Shown here: positions 33,323 to 42,102 of the stretch, one piece after another
How the letters are laid out: every line of letters starts with the position of its first letter
How positions within the stretch are numbered: the first letter of the stretch is position 1
Source of the DNA: Treponema_C sp050320395
GTDB lineage: Bacteria; Spirochaetota; Spirochaetia; Treponematales; Treponemataceae
DNA length: 64,000 bases
Direction: 5' to 3'
Assembly (NCBI RefSeq): GCF_050320395.1
Contig: NZ_CP144459.1
Span: forward strand, 2,046,001-2,110,000
Program-made: the position numbers and the translations under genes
Notes under the pieces: generated by a model
The model's database searches: none
Told to the model about the DNA's origin: nothing
The model's input: only the letters and a program-made list of their open reading frames with translations

Positions 33323-33751
33323 ATGACACAGAGCCTTGAAGATTATTTGGAAACCATAGGTAATTTGGCCCGGGACGGCAGCATTCCCCGTGTAAAAGAC
33401 ATTGCGGCAAGCCTTAAGCTCTCCAAGCCTTCGGTGCATGTTGCCCTCCATCTGCTTGAAGACCGCGGTATGATTGAACACGAACCCTACGGCGATATTA
33501 TTATGACCGAATTGGGTAAACAAAAATACCTTGAAATAAAACACAAACACGATACTATAAGCAGCTTTTTACAAAATAATTTAGGGGTTTCCGCGGAAAA
33601 CGCCGAAAAAGATGCCTGTCTCATGGAACACTTTTTAAGCGATGAAACGCTGAAAAAAATAGAACACTGCGTTGAACACGCAAAAACAAAAAACTGTTCC
33701 CTGTGTTCCGCTGACACCTCACCGGCGGTCAAAAAGACAAAAAAATCCTAG
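33323..33751 (+). CDS. DtxR/MntR-family metal-dependent transcriptional regulator
   Basis: Metal-sensing repressor of the DtxR/TroR type. The winged helix (~1-65) has the recognition region LSKPSVHVALHLLEDRGMIEHE. The dimerisation/metal domain includes KHKHD and CLMEH, matching the Cys-x-x-Glu-His ligand set of DtxR. It ends at 142 residues, so the SH3-like third domain is absent, as in TroR and MntR. The tail has a CSLC pair. Iron or manganese genes would be expected targets, but none is adjacent. Convergent with truA (4-base overlap). Confidence 0.87.
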   Translation: MTQSLEDYLETIGNLARDGSIPRVKDIAASLKLSKPSVHVALHLLEDRGMIEHEPYGDIIMTELGKQKYLEIKHKHDTISSFLQNNLGVSAENAEKDACLMEHFLSDETLKKIEHCVEHAKTKNCSLCSADTSPAVKKTKKS

Positions 33752-34509
33752 GGATGAACCCGTTTTCCTTCAAAGTTTACGTTCCATAAAAACAAGCCCT
33801 GTGCAGGCGCCGTAGTTAAAGCTTTTTTTCTGTCCTTCGATTCCAGAATTTCTTTAAATTCCGCATCCGTGCCGCCTTTTTTTTCAAGCTCGATAAAGGT
33901 ACCGGCAAGGGAACGCACCATTTTCCATAAAAATGCATTTGCACATATTTCGAATACGAGTTTATCGCCCTGCATAAAAAAAACGGCGCGTTCAATAAAA
34001 CGGTTATTCGAAAGACTTTTATCGCCGGCGGCGGCAAAGGCCGAACAATCCGTTTCGCCCTGCAAACAGCGCGCCATTTTATTCAATCGTGCAACATCGG
34101 GCCAGCGGTACAGGGGCCATACATAGGGCATATCCTGAGCACTCGGAGTTTTTCCGCAGTAAAAAAAATAGCGGTAGGTACGACTGACGGCATTAAAGCG
34201 CGCGTTAAAATCCGACGGTTTTTCTTCGACCCTGTGTATACGGATGTCGTGCGGAAGGCGGCTGTTTAAAGCCGGAATATAATTGGCAAGCGGAATCCCG
34301 TCGATAGGCGATATAAAATTTGCAGCTTGAGCCGCGGCATGAACACCCGAATCGGTACGCCCCGAACCGTACAAAACGATATTTTCTTTATGTAAAAGCG
34401 CCAACACTTTTTCAATTTCTTCCTGAACGGTACGCACTCCGTTTTCCTGGCGCTGCCAGCCGCAAAAAGCGCTTCCGTCATACGAGAGAGTTAATAAAAT
34501 ATTACGCAT
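33748..34509 (-). CDS. truA: tRNA pseudouridine synthase A
   Basis: Makes pseudouridine at positions 38-40 of tRNAs. The catalytic Asp is in YGSGRTDSGVHA; the motifs LSYDGSAFCGWQRQ, ALNSRLPHDIRI, FNARFNAVSRTYRYFF and FLWKMVRSLAG are typical. 253 residues, normal length. 27 bases downstream of the DUF2225 gene; its end overlaps the convergent regulator gene by 4 bases. Confidence 0.95.
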   Translation of the reverse strand: MRNILLTLSYDGSAFCGWQRQENGVRTVQEEIEKVLALLHKENIVLYGSGRTDSGVHAAAQAANFISPIDGIPLANYIPALNSRLPHDIRIHRVEEKPSDFNARFNAVSRTYRYFFYCGKTPSAQDMPYVWPLYRWPDVARLNKMARCLQGETDCSAFAAAGDKSLSNNRFIERAVFFMQGDKLVFEICANAFLWKMVRSLAGTFIELEKKGGTDAEFKEILESKDRKKALTTAPAQGLFLWNVNFEGKRVHP

Positions 34510-34536
34510 AACATATCCGCGGCATCAAAAGACGGC

Positions 34537-35436
34537 TTATTCATCATCATCGAGGTTCAACACATTGGCTTCTTTTAATTCGGCAGTTAAACTGTCATAT
34601 AAATTACGCGAGTGTTCCAATAAAGGCCCCGGTTTACTTTTGGAAGATTTTCCCAAGCCGAAAATACGCGCTATAGCCCGTTTAAGCTCATCCAGTTTTT
34701 TAAGGCGTTCCGGAATATTATCCCTTTGACCGTATTTATATTCCAAAAGCGCACACAGGTAAATTACACCGTCATAACCGTAATTTTTATCTATATCGGG
34801 CCCGAAGTTGCCTATTGCCGTAATATTTTCAACCCGGCCGGTTTCAAACTCAAGGGCCGTTTGATAAAAAAACAGGGCTTTAAAATAAAAGCGCCGGCTT
34901 ATATAGTCAAAACCGCGGTCGGGACACAAATCGTTCAGATCTCCGGAAAGCCATGCAAGGCGTAAGCATATTTGCGCTTTCTTTATTGTAGGAGAATAAT
35001 TGTGAGGCAGTTTTTCATAACACAGGAGGGCAAGATAATAAGCCGCCGCTCCGTCGATAAGAGTACGGTTGTGCTTTAAATCGTAAAAGGGAAAAATCGT
35101 TTCAACAGCTTTTTTACGTACATCCTCGTCCTCAACGATTTTATCAATCAGTTCCTCATTCGAAAAATGCTCAAAGTCGTTCCATAATAAGGCGGCATGA
35201 CAAACCGGACAGGCTGCAACCGCATAAATCATCGGATAAATCGGACCGAATTTAACCGACGGCTCAAAAAGTCTTCGAAGCTCATCGGTTAAATTACCTG
35301 CTATCATGCGGCCGCCTCCGGTAAGCATTTCTTCTTTTGCAAAGCTTTTTTTGCAAAAGGGGCACATAATTTTTTGTTTTGAATAAAACGAAACGGCCAG
35401 ATTTTTACTTTCAAATTTCTTTGCATAACGCTGCAT
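34537..35436 (-). CDS. DUF2225 family protein
   Basis: Function unknown. 299 residues. An N-terminal CPFC and a later CPVC (~residues 25 and 77) suggest one zinc site, and the middle is a helical repeat region (~110-250) with a TPR-like look. GGAGG stands five bases before the ATG. Common in spirochaetes and Firmicutes. In the same direction as acpS (32 bases upstream). Confidence 0.85.
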   Translation of the reverse strand: MQRYAKKFESKNLAVSFYSKQKIMCPFCKKSFAKEEMLTGGGRMIAGNLTDELRRLFEPSVKFGPIYPMIYAVAACPVCHAALLWNDFEHFSNEELIDKIVEDEDVRKKAVETIFPFYDLKHNRTLIDGAAAYYLALLCYEKLPHNYSPTIKKAQICLRLAWLSGDLNDLCPDRGFDYISRRFYFKALFFYQTALEFETGRVENITAIGNFGPDIDKNYGYDGVIYLCALLEYKYGQRDNIPERLKKLDELKRAIARIFGLGKSSKSKPGPLLEHSRNLYDSLTAELKEANVLNLDDDE

Positions 35437-35468
35437 TACCGCCTCCCGATAAAAGTCAAAAAGGCCGT

Positions 35469-35870
35469 CTAAAAAGCGGCAGGCTTTTCAAACAGCTCCG
35501 ATTCCAATATCACCTGTGCAACAGCATAGCATTTTTCATGAGACAATGAAAGATGCACACGGGTATTGCCGCCTTTTTTAAACAATTTTTCAGCCCCGCC
35601 GTACAAGCGCAAAAAGGGCCTGCCCGACTCATCCTTCAGCACACACACATCGTTCAAGTTAAAACCGGACAAGCCCGTTCCCAAGGCTTTTCCGAAGGCC
35701 TCTTTTGCCGCAAAACGGACGGCCAAACGCTCAGCCGCCTTGCCCTTGCTTACAGCCGTCACATCTTCCAATTCATCGGGATGAAAAAAACGGCGCATAA
35801 GAGGCGGATTTTCCGTCCAGTGTAAAAAGCGTTCCGTACAAACGATATCTATGCCGCATCCTGAAATCAT
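35469..35870 (-). CDS. acpS: Holo-[acyl-carrier-protein] synthase
   Basis: Transfers the 4'-phosphopantetheine arm of CoA to acyl carrier protein. The N-terminus GCGIDIVCTERF holds the metal Asp; the motifs FFHPDEL, RFAAKEAFGKALGTG (Mg-binding Glu) and HLSLSHEKCYA are standard. 133 residues. ATG overlaps the ybbR/cdaR stop by 4 bases. Confidence 0.94.
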   Translation of the reverse strand: MISGCGIDIVCTERFLHWTENPPLMRRFFHPDELEDVTAVSKGKAAERLAVRFAAKEAFGKALGTGLSGFNLNDVCVLKDESGRPFLRLYGGAEKLFKKGGNTRVHLSLSHEKCYAVAQVILESELFEKPAAF

Positions 35871-36907
35871 AAGGCATCTTCAAAAAGCATTGCAAGGGCG
35901 GCGGGGAAAACCGGTTGTGTTTGAACCGAAAAATCGTCATCGTTTTCCGAAGAAGGAATATAGGCTTTGTTTTCGCTCAACTCGACCTTCAATAACGGGG
36001 GCTCGATGCCGACAACCGAAAACTCATCGGGTATATATATACGAAGCGGAACCGAATAAGTACCGGCCGCATCTATATCGGTAAAGTCGGCTTGCACCGT
36101 CGTATTATCGGGCACAAAAGCTTCCAAAGCTTTTTTTCCTCCGGATAAAACCAGGCTGACCTTCGGCATATCGCCTGCGGTTTGAAGTTTTCCATTCAAA
36201 TTAAAGATCCCGACCGGTAAATTGGGGAAAGTACGTTTTCCCAAGGAAGCCGCTATTTCAACTTTAATCGTGGCATCCGGAACATCGAGAATTTCGATCC
36301 GTTTTGAAGATTTTTCAACGGTTATCGGAGCTTTAAAACCGGTTTTACGGCCGCGTAAATCTATTGTACCGGTGTACACTTCGGAAGTCGATTCCGTTAT
36401 CGATTCCGGTCCCGAAATTTTTACGGCGGCCGGAGATACCGTCCAAGAGGACACTTCAAATCCTTCGGCAGGCGTTCCGAAAAACAGAGGTTTTAGAGGG
36501 ACGACTTTATATGCGTTTTTTTCAAACGAAAGCAAAAGAGTATGCGGTTTTACCTGTATGTCGAGCGGCTCCATAAGGGTAAAAAAATCCTTTAATTCAA
36601 GCTTAACCTGCAAAGAATTGGGGCCGGCCGCGGTTACCGAAGAAGTATCTATATAGGCTTGAATATCGCTTTTTTGTATTACCGCAAGCTTATCGGTTTT
36701 CGCGCGTACGGTAACACGCACATACTGGGGAGCAGACTCGGTAAGAACGAAATTTCCCCCCTCGCGCACTTGCAGAGGAAGGGAAAAAGACTTTGAATCC
36801 AATGAAATAAGCTGATACGAAAAATACAACACAACGGCAGCCGCAATTGAAAAGAGTTTAACGGGCCAATTTGAAAATAATTCGGCGGTAAATTCGTGTA
36901 ATTTCAT
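35867..36907 (-). CDS. YbbR-domain protein (CdaR-like regulator of diadenylate cyclase)
   Basis: One N-terminal membrane helix (~12-34, LFSIAAAVVLYFSYQL), then YbbR-type repeats outside the membrane (~40-330; typical SLPLQVREGGNFVLTESAPQ start and VPLKPLFFGTPAEGFEVSSW). In Firmicutes CdaR binds CdaA and tunes c-di-AMP synthesis. It directly follows and overlaps cdaA by 4 bases here, which supports that role. 346 residues. Confidence 0.9.
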   Translation of the reverse strand: MKLHEFTAELFSNWPVKLFSIAAAVVLYFSYQLISLDSKSFSLPLQVREGGNFVLTESAPQYVRVTVRAKTDKLAVIQKSDIQAYIDTSSVTAAGPNSLQVKLELKDFFTLMEPLDIQVKPHTLLLSFEKNAYKVVPLKPLFFGTPAEGFEVSSWTVSPAAVKISGPESITESTSEVYTGTIDLRGRKTGFKAPITVEKSSKRIEILDVPDATIKVEIAASLGKRTFPNLPVGIFNLNGKLQTAGDMPKVSLVLSGGKKALEAFVPDNTTVQADFTDIDAAGTYSVPLRIYIPDEFSVVGIEPPLLKVELSENKAYIPSSENDDDFSVQTQPVFPAALAMLFEDAL

Positions 36908-37698
36908 GCCGCTTCCTCCCTGTCGGCCGAACCCGCCGTAATATCCAACAGCGTTTCCAAGGTTGCCGTCAGCTGCTCCATCGTTAAATCATAGTGCAGA
37001 TGAGAATCGTAAGCCAGACTGATTGCCCCGCTTTCTTCGGACACAATCAATACAACCGCATCGGTTTCTTCCGATACGCCGAGAGCCGCCCTGTGCCGAG
37101 TGCCGAAGGTTTTACGTATGTCGTATTGCTCGGAAAGCGGTAAAAAACAGCCGGCTGCCGTCACCTTACCGTCCTGAATAACCGCCGCACCGTCATGCAG
37201 GGGGGTATCGTGGCCGAAAATAGTAACCAAAAGGCTCGATGTAAGGTCGGCATTCAAATAGGTACCGGTATCCATAATATCTTTAAGAGAAGTTTTACGC
37301 GTAAAAACGGCAAGCATACCCCGTTTTTGCTTGGAAAGCATTTCGGCCGCAATCAATACCGAATCGATATAGGCGTGTTTTGTGCGCCGGCGTAATTTAA
37401 ACCACTGGGCTTGACCGAGCTTAAAAATAATTTTGCGCAATTCAGGTTGAAAAACGATTGCAAAACCGATTAACACACCGGGGGCCAAGAGATTCAGCAG
37501 CCATAAAAGCATTGATAAATTCAAAATACGGGCAAAGACATAGGCGGTTAAAATCGTAAATCCGAATTTTATGATTTGCAAGCTTTGCGTCTTTACGATG
37601 AGGCCGTACATTTTATACAAAATAAAGGCAAGAACGCCTATGTCCAAAACGGGGCGTATGTACTCGTATATTGCCGGAAATCGTTCCAAATTGCCCAT
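36904..37698 (-). CDS. cdaA: Diadenylate cyclase CdaA
   Basis: Makes the second messenger c-di-AMP from two ATP. Three membrane segments (~15-90) precede the DAC domain, with the catalytic DGA in HDTPLHDGAAVIQ and the RHR motif in GTRHRAALGVSE. 264 residues, normal. AAAGGAA is just before the ATG. Paired with the YbbR-domain gene, it implies c-di-AMP signalling, usually tied to potassium, osmolyte and wall control. Confidence 0.95.
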   Translation of the reverse strand: MGNLERFPAIYEYIRPVLDIGVLAFILYKMYGLIVKTQSLQIIKFGFTILTAYVFARILNLSMLLWLLNLLAPGVLIGFAIVFQPELRKIIFKLGQAQWFKLRRRTKHAYIDSVLIAAEMLSKQKRGMLAVFTRKTSLKDIMDTGTYLNADLTSSLLVTIFGHDTPLHDGAAVIQDGKVTAAGCFLPLSEQYDIRKTFGTRHRAALGVSEETDAVVLIVSEESGAISLAYDSHLHYDLTMEQLTATLETLLDITAGSADREEAA

Positions 37699-37724
37699 AA
37701 CTGTTCCTTTATTATAACGTTCGC

Positions 37725-38597
37725 TTATCCGCCCAAAGCGTCCAACACACGAAGCATATCCGCGGTTTCACTTGTGTCGTGTACACGCAGCAGGGTATAG
37801 CCTTTTTGTACGGCAATCATATGTGCCGCAAGAGAACCGGCCAAACGTCCGGCCGTTTCTTTTCCCGTAATCTCTCCGATAACCGTTTTGCGCGATAAGC
37901 CCATCAGGTTATGTTCAATCCGTATACCCGTACGCTCCCGTATAAGGTTGAGAAGAATATCGCCCGAACGGATAAGGCTTATGTTTGCAGCCATGTCTTT
38001 TCCGAATCCGACCCCCGGATCGACGATAATCTTTTGAGGCTCTATTCCCTCGGATACGGCATATTCTATCCTATTTGAAAGGTATGAGGCAATATCCCGC
38101 ACAACATCAGTATAATCGGTATTGTCCTGCATGATAAGGGGTGTTCCCCTTTTATGCATTAAAATAACCGGGATTTTTTCGGATGCGGCAAAAGAGGCAA
38201 GGTTTTTATCGTCTTCCAGCGCCGATATATCGTTTAAAATATCCGCTCCGGCTTGACGGGCGGCCTCCATAACGCTTAAAAGTCTTGTATCGACAGACAG
38301 TGCCTTCATCGAATGGCGGCGGATTTCTTCGATAACGGGAACAATACGTGCTGTCTGCTCGTCCGCACTCACATAATCGGAACCCGGACGGCTCGACTCC
38401 CCGCCTATATCGACAATATCGGCCCCCGCTTCAAAATGTTCGAGAGCGCTTTCGGCCGCACGGGAAGCGGAATACGAGCGGGAAAGCTCCCAAAAAGAAT
38501 CGGGGGTGCAGTTTACGATCGACATAATATAGGCGGGCTTTTCGGTTGTGAGGATGCGGTTTGCCAAGGGTATGGGAGGAGGTAGCGGGAGCGGCAT
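37725..38597 (-). CDS. folP: Dihydropteroate synthase
   Basis: Joins p-aminobenzoate to dihydropterin pyrophosphate in folate synthesis. The motifs IVNCTPDSF, GADIVDIGGESSRPGS, ADILNDISAL, IVDPGVGFGKD and GLSRKTVIGEITG are intact; the last gives the phosphate-binding Ser-Arg-Lys. 290 residues. The gene begins directly after the dxs stop and is read in the same direction. Confidence 0.94.
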   Translation of the reverse strand: MPLPLPPPIPLANRILTTEKPAYIMSIVNCTPDSFWELSRSYSASRAAESALEHFEAGADIVDIGGESSRPGSDYVSADEQTARIVPVIEEIRRHSMKALSVDTRLLSVMEAARQAGADILNDISALEDDKNLASFAASEKIPVILMHKRGTPLIMQDNTDYTDVVRDIASYLSNRIEYAVSEGIEPQKIIVDPGVGFGKDMAANISLIRSGDILLNLIRERTGIRIEHNLMGLSRKTVIGEITGKETAGRLAGSLAAHMIAVQKGYTLLRVHDTSETADMLRVLDALGG

Positions 38598-38598
38598 A

Positions 38599-40494
38599 TC
38601 AATTCCACATTTTTAAAGCTTTATATGCCAAAGAAGGACCGTCCAAGTGGGCATCCTTTAAAATCTCGCCACGGCTGCCTTGAGCCAAAAAGCGGTCGGG
38701 AAAACCGCTTACGCCCGTCTTTTTTCCGTCGGTATATCGGTCGAGCAGGGACTCCAAATAGGTGCCTATACCGCCGATACGTATACCGTCTTCGATAAAC
38801 AAAACGCGCTCATAAGAAGAAGCGACGGACAAAAAATATGCCTTATCCAAGGGCTTTAAAAAGCGAAGATTGTAAATATCGGCGGATTTTCCGCATTTAT
38901 ATAATTCGCGAGAAGCTTCCAAAACTTCGGGGAAGATGCCGCCCGTACACACGAGAAGAATCTTATCGGCGGGATCGGACAGCGATAAAGCCGAAGCGGA
39001 GGAAAGCTTCCCGGAAGCGGCAGGTTCTTTAAGTAACACGCCCCGGCCCTCAATGACGGGGGAAGCGAATTCCCTGTGTTCGGCGGGACACGGGCTTTTA
39101 GGATAGCGTATCACAACGGGACTGTTTTGCGTCAGCGCCCAGTTAAAACAAAGTTCCAACTCTTTTTCGGAAGCGGGTGCTAAAAGGGAGAGGTTGGGCA
39201 CGGGGCGCAAAAGCGAGATATCAAAAATACCCTGATGGGTTTCGCCGTCGCCGGGGACGGCCCCGGAACGATCGAGCATAAAGATACCCGCACCCTTTTG
39301 CAGGGCTATATCGTGAATCAGCTGGTCGACCGCACGCTGAATAAAGGTTGAATAAATCGCGGTAACCGGCTTTAAGCCTGCACGGGCCAAGCCGCCTGCA
39401 AAGGTAACCGCATGCTGTTCGGCAATACCCGTATCGAAAAAGCGCAAAGGAAAACGGCGCTCGAATTCGGTTAAGCCCGTACCGTCGGTCATTGCGGCGG
39501 TAATTGCCGTTATACGCTCGTCTTTTTCCGCGGCAGCGGTGAGAATGTGTGAAAATACTTCCGTAAAAGAAGGACGGACGGCTTTTTTTGACGTTTTAGG
39601 CGAATACCCGTGATACGACACCGGATCGCTTTCGGCGGGAGCATAGCCCCTTCCCTTTTGGGTTACCACATGTACGACAACGGGACGGCGCAGTTTTTTT
39701 ATGCGCTTAAACACCGTAATCATTTGTTCCATATGATGACCGTTTAACGGGCCGACATATTCAAAGCCCCAATCCGAAAAAAAGTTGCTCGGAAAAACCA
39801 AACCCTTTACCGCCCGCTTTAAGCGGAATACGATATTCATAAAGGGCTTTCCGATAAGGGGAATCTTTTCAACCAGGCGGTCGAAGTTATAGCGGAATGT
39901 TTGATAAGGGGCGGTCATTGTAAGGCGGCTTAAATAACGCGAAAGAGCCCCCGTATTGCCGTTTATGGACATTTGATTATCGTTTAAAACAATCACCAAA
40001 TCTTCGGAAAGCTGACCCGCATGTGAAAGAGCTTCCATAGCCATACCGCCGGTGAGGGCGCCGTCTCCGATAACGGCAATAACCTTCCCCTTTTCTTTTT
40101 TCAAACGCCTGCCTACCAGTAAGCCCAGAGCAGACGAAATCGATGTGGACGCATGTCCGGCATCAAACCAATCGTGAGGACTTTCCTCCCGTTTTGTAAA
40201 ACCGGCAAGTCCGTCTTTTTGACGCAGCGTATCAAAACGGTTATTGCGTCCGGTAAGTATCTTATGCGCGTAACACTGGTGGCTTACATCCCAAATAAAG
40301 GCATCGGAAGGACTGTCAAATACCTTGTGCAGGGCAATCGTAAGATCAACCACACCCAAATTACTTGCAAGATGTCCGCCCGTTTTTCCGACCGTATCTA
40401 TAATACGGCCGCGTATTTCTACGGATAACTTTTTAAGTTCCTTTATGTTTAATTGCTTTATGTCGTCGGGACAATCTATATTTTCAAGCAGAAT
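38599..40494 (-). CDS. dxs: 1-Deoxy-D-xylulose-5-phosphate synthase with a non-standard start codon
   Basis: First step of the MEP isoprenoid pathway, also feeding thiamine and pyridoxal. TPP motif GDGALTGG..NDNQMSI, GGHLASNLGVV at the N-terminus, DRSGAVPGDGETHQG and the transketolase C-terminal domain are all present. The conserved N-terminus (ILLENIDCPDDIKQLNIKEL) is encoded, but no ATG, GTG or TTG precedes it before an in-frame stop. AGAGGAGAG lies upstream of ATT 40494 and CTG 40491. I place the start at ATT 40494 (631 aa). The only ordinary start, TTG at 40359, would delete conserved residues. Confidence 0.9.
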   Translation of the reverse strand: MLLENIDCPDDIKQLNIKELKKLSVEIRGRIIDTVGKTGGHLASNLGVVDLTIALHKVFDSPSDAFIWDVSHQCYAHKILTGRNNRFDTLRQKDGLAGFTKREESPHDWFDAGHASTSISSALGLLVGRRLKKEKGKVIAVIGDGALTGGMAMEALSHAGQLSEDLVIVLNDNQMSINGNTGALSRYLSRLTMTAPYQTFRYNFDRLVEKIPLIGKPFMNIVFRLKRAVKGLVFPSNFFSDWGFEYVGPLNGHHMEQMITVFKRIKKLRRPVVVHVVTQKGRGYAPAESDPVSYHGYSPKTSKKAVRPSFTEVFSHILTAAAEKDERITAITAAMTDGTGLTEFERRFPLRFFDTGIAEQHAVTFAGGLARAGLKPVTAIYSTFIQRAVDQLIHDIALQKGAGIFMLDRSGAVPGDGETHQGIFDISLLRPVPNLSLLAPASEKELELCFNWALTQNSPVVIRYPKSPCPAEHREFASPVIEGRGVLLKEPAASGKLSSASALSLSDPADKILLVCTGGIFPEVLEASRELYKCGKSADIYNLRFLKPLDKAYFLSVASSYERVLFIEDGIRIGGIGTYLESLLDRYTDGKKTGVSGFPDRFLAQGSRGEILKDAHLDGPSLAYKALKMWN

Positions 40495-40677
40495 AAGGCT
40501 CTCCTCTAAAAAATCAAGAAGTATATGAGTAAAATCATTATTTAAATACCGCGCCTTAATTCAGGTTACACATTATACAACAAAAGGTGCAAACGGTAAA
40601 AAAAAGACCGCCGGACGATATAATACCGCACCCGCAGCCTTCTTGTTGCATAGCCAATAGAGTACACAAAAGGGAAT

Positions 40678-40767
40678 CTATTTGTTTTTATGCCGATTTC
40701 TTCTGAGCTTTTTCTTCCGCTTATGAGTAGCTATTTTTTGACGCTTTCTCTTTTTACCACAGGGCAC
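40678..40767 (-). CDS. 29-residue AURKAIP1/COX24-like basic protein
   Basis: The sequence begins VPCGKKRKRQKIATHKRKKK and ends LRRNRHKNK. It matches the tiny, extremely basic COX24/mS38-type proteins seen in spirochaetes and Bacteroidetes (PSGKKRKRHKMATHKRKKR pattern), thought to be ribosome-associated. GTG 40767 has AAGGAG seven bases upstream and a near-consensus promoter 36 bases away. It is easily missed because of its length. Confidence 0.88.
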   Translation of the reverse strand: MPCGKKRKRQKIATHKRKKKLRRNRHKNK

Positions 40768-40802
40768 AACAGCACTCCTTATCTTATTTAAAAACTGTAT
40801 AT

Positions 40803-40831
40803 ATTATGACCGAATTTTGCATATCAGTCAA
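40803..40831 (-). promoter_or_regulatory. Promoter of the COX24-like gene
   Basis: On the minus strand TTGACT (40831-40826), 17 bases, CATAAT (40808-40803). It overlaps the last codons of miaA. dxs, 184 bases beyond the small gene, may use the same transcript; I see no clear terminator between them. Confidence 0.75.
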
Positions 40832-41795
40832 GTATATTTATCGATGCACCTAAAAATTCCGCGATTTTTTTTTCGCCGCCTTCAATATCGTCCGCATTAA
40901 GATCTGCGGCATCGGTAAATGCTTTAAAAAACGTTTGCTGGCGCTTTGCATAGGCTCGGCTGTCTTTTTTGATAAGTTCTTTTACCGCTTGCGTATCCCG
41001 ATTTAAGCTGCCGGCCGCCGTAAAAAACTCGCGGTAGCCTATCGCCTGCATGGCGGGATCTTCGGCACGGCAGCCGGAAGATACCAAAGAGCGCACCTCA
41101 TCTGCAAGCCCCTGCTCAAACATAAGCTCAACTCGTTTATCGATACGTTCGTACAATTCGGCCCGGCTTCTTTGTAAGGATAAAATCAAAAAGGAAAAGC
41201 CCTCGCGCGGCTTTTGTGCAGCCGAAAAAGAACTCAGGGGCTTTCCCGATGCCGTACACACTTCCAAGGCGCGCTTTATACGGTACTCATCGTGGAGATG
41301 AATTTTATGCGCGCTTACCGGATCAAGGACTTCAAGTTCTTTCCATAGTACTTCGGCACCTTCGTTTTCCATTCGGCGGGCAATTTTTTCGCGTAACAGG
41401 GGATCCGCCCGAGGGGTGGGAGGAAGTCCGTAGATAAAATTTCTGATATAAAAACCGGTACCGCCTACGATAACGGGAATTTTTTTGCGGCTGTAGATAT
41501 CCCGGGCTGCTTCAAGGGTTTTACGCACAAAGTCCCCCGCCCCGAAACTTCCCCGCGGCCCGCATATATCGATAAGGTGATGGGGAAGCTTTTCGAGCAG
41601 AACTTTATCCGGTTTTGCCGTTCCGATATTAAAGCCGCGGTACACCTGCATGGAATCGGCACTGATAACTTCGGCCCTGCCTGAAAATGAGAAAGGCGCA
41701 CCCCGGGCGAACAAAGACTCGGCAAACGATGTTTTACCGCAAGCCGTCGGCGCGCAGATAACAATGAGGGGGTTATTCTTCGATGCGGTATTCAA
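40824..41795 (-). CDS. miaA: tRNA dimethylallyltransferase
   Basis: Adds the isopentenyl group to A37 of UNN-reading tRNAs. P-loop CAPTACGKTSFAE, SADSMQVYRGFNIGTAKP, HHLIDI, VGGTGFYIRNFIYGLPP and the C-terminal IGYREF are typical; the family usually has GPTASGKT, so the APTACGKT variant is mild. I propose TTG 41795 (323 aa). Upstream ATG 41846 or TTG 41855 would overlap rpoZ by 70-80 bases. The prenyl donor comes from the pathway started by dxs nearby. Confidence 0.9.
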   Translation of the reverse strand: MNTASKNNPLIVICAPTACGKTSFAESLFARGAPFSFSGRAEVISADSMQVYRGFNIGTAKPDKVLLEKLPHHLIDICGPRGSFGAGDFVRKTLEAARDIYSRKKIPVIVGGTGFYIRNFIYGLPPTPRADPLLREKIARRMENEGAEVLWKELEVLDPVSAHKIHLHDEYRIKRALEVCTASGKPLSSFSAAQKPREGFSFLILSLQRSRAELYERIDKRVELMFEQGLADEVRSLVSSGCRAEDPAMQAIGYREFFTAAGSLNRDTQAVKELIKKDSRAYAKRQQTFFKAFTDAADLNADDIEGGEKKIAEFLGASINILD

Positions 41796-41964
41796 CCTGT
41801 TTTGAAAAAAGCTGACGGGCGGCAAGGGACACAACTTTTCCGTCATTATTTTCAATGTCGGGATCTTTTACCATTGAAAGCTGGTAGGCACGGCGGCTTG
41901 CCGCACAAGTTATTTCGTAGACATTATCTTCAAAATGCACCAGTTCCTGTAAGGGAAAAATCAT
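41773..41964 (-). CDS. rpoZ: DNA-directed RNA polymerase omega subunit
   Basis: 63 residues from ATG 41964, with GGAG six bases upstream. The core YEITCAASRRAYQLSMVKDP aligns with the omega motif (xxLVxxAARRARQL), followed by the GKVVSLAARQLF helix. Omega helps fold beta-prime. Upstream of and overlapping miaA. Confidence 0.88.
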   Translation of the reverse strand: MIFPLQELVHFEDNVYEITCAASRRAYQLSMVKDPDIENNDGKVVSLAARQLFSKQVEYRIEE

Positions 41965-42017
41965 ACACAACTCCGTCTTATAAGATCCGGCACTTGCACC
42001 GGAAAACAGTACGATAT

Positions 42018-42046
42018 AGGTTATCAGGTTTTTAGGGCTTCGTCAA
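42018..42046 (-). promoter_or_regulatory. Promoter of rpoZ-miaA
   Basis: On the minus strand TTGACG (42046-42041), 17 bases, TAACCT (42023-42018). About 53 bases before the rpoZ ATG. Confidence 0.6.
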
Positions 42047-42070
42047 GGTGAAATTTTAAGATAAGGCATA

Positions 42071-42100
42071 AAAAAAGCCCCGGCAATGCGCCGAGGCTTT
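42071..42100 (-). terminator. Terminator after the tRNA gene
   Basis: On the minus strand AAGCCTCGGC and GCCGGGGCTT pair around GCATT, followed by a run of T. It begins about three bases after the tRNA end. Confidence 0.88.
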
Positions 42101-42102
42101 TA

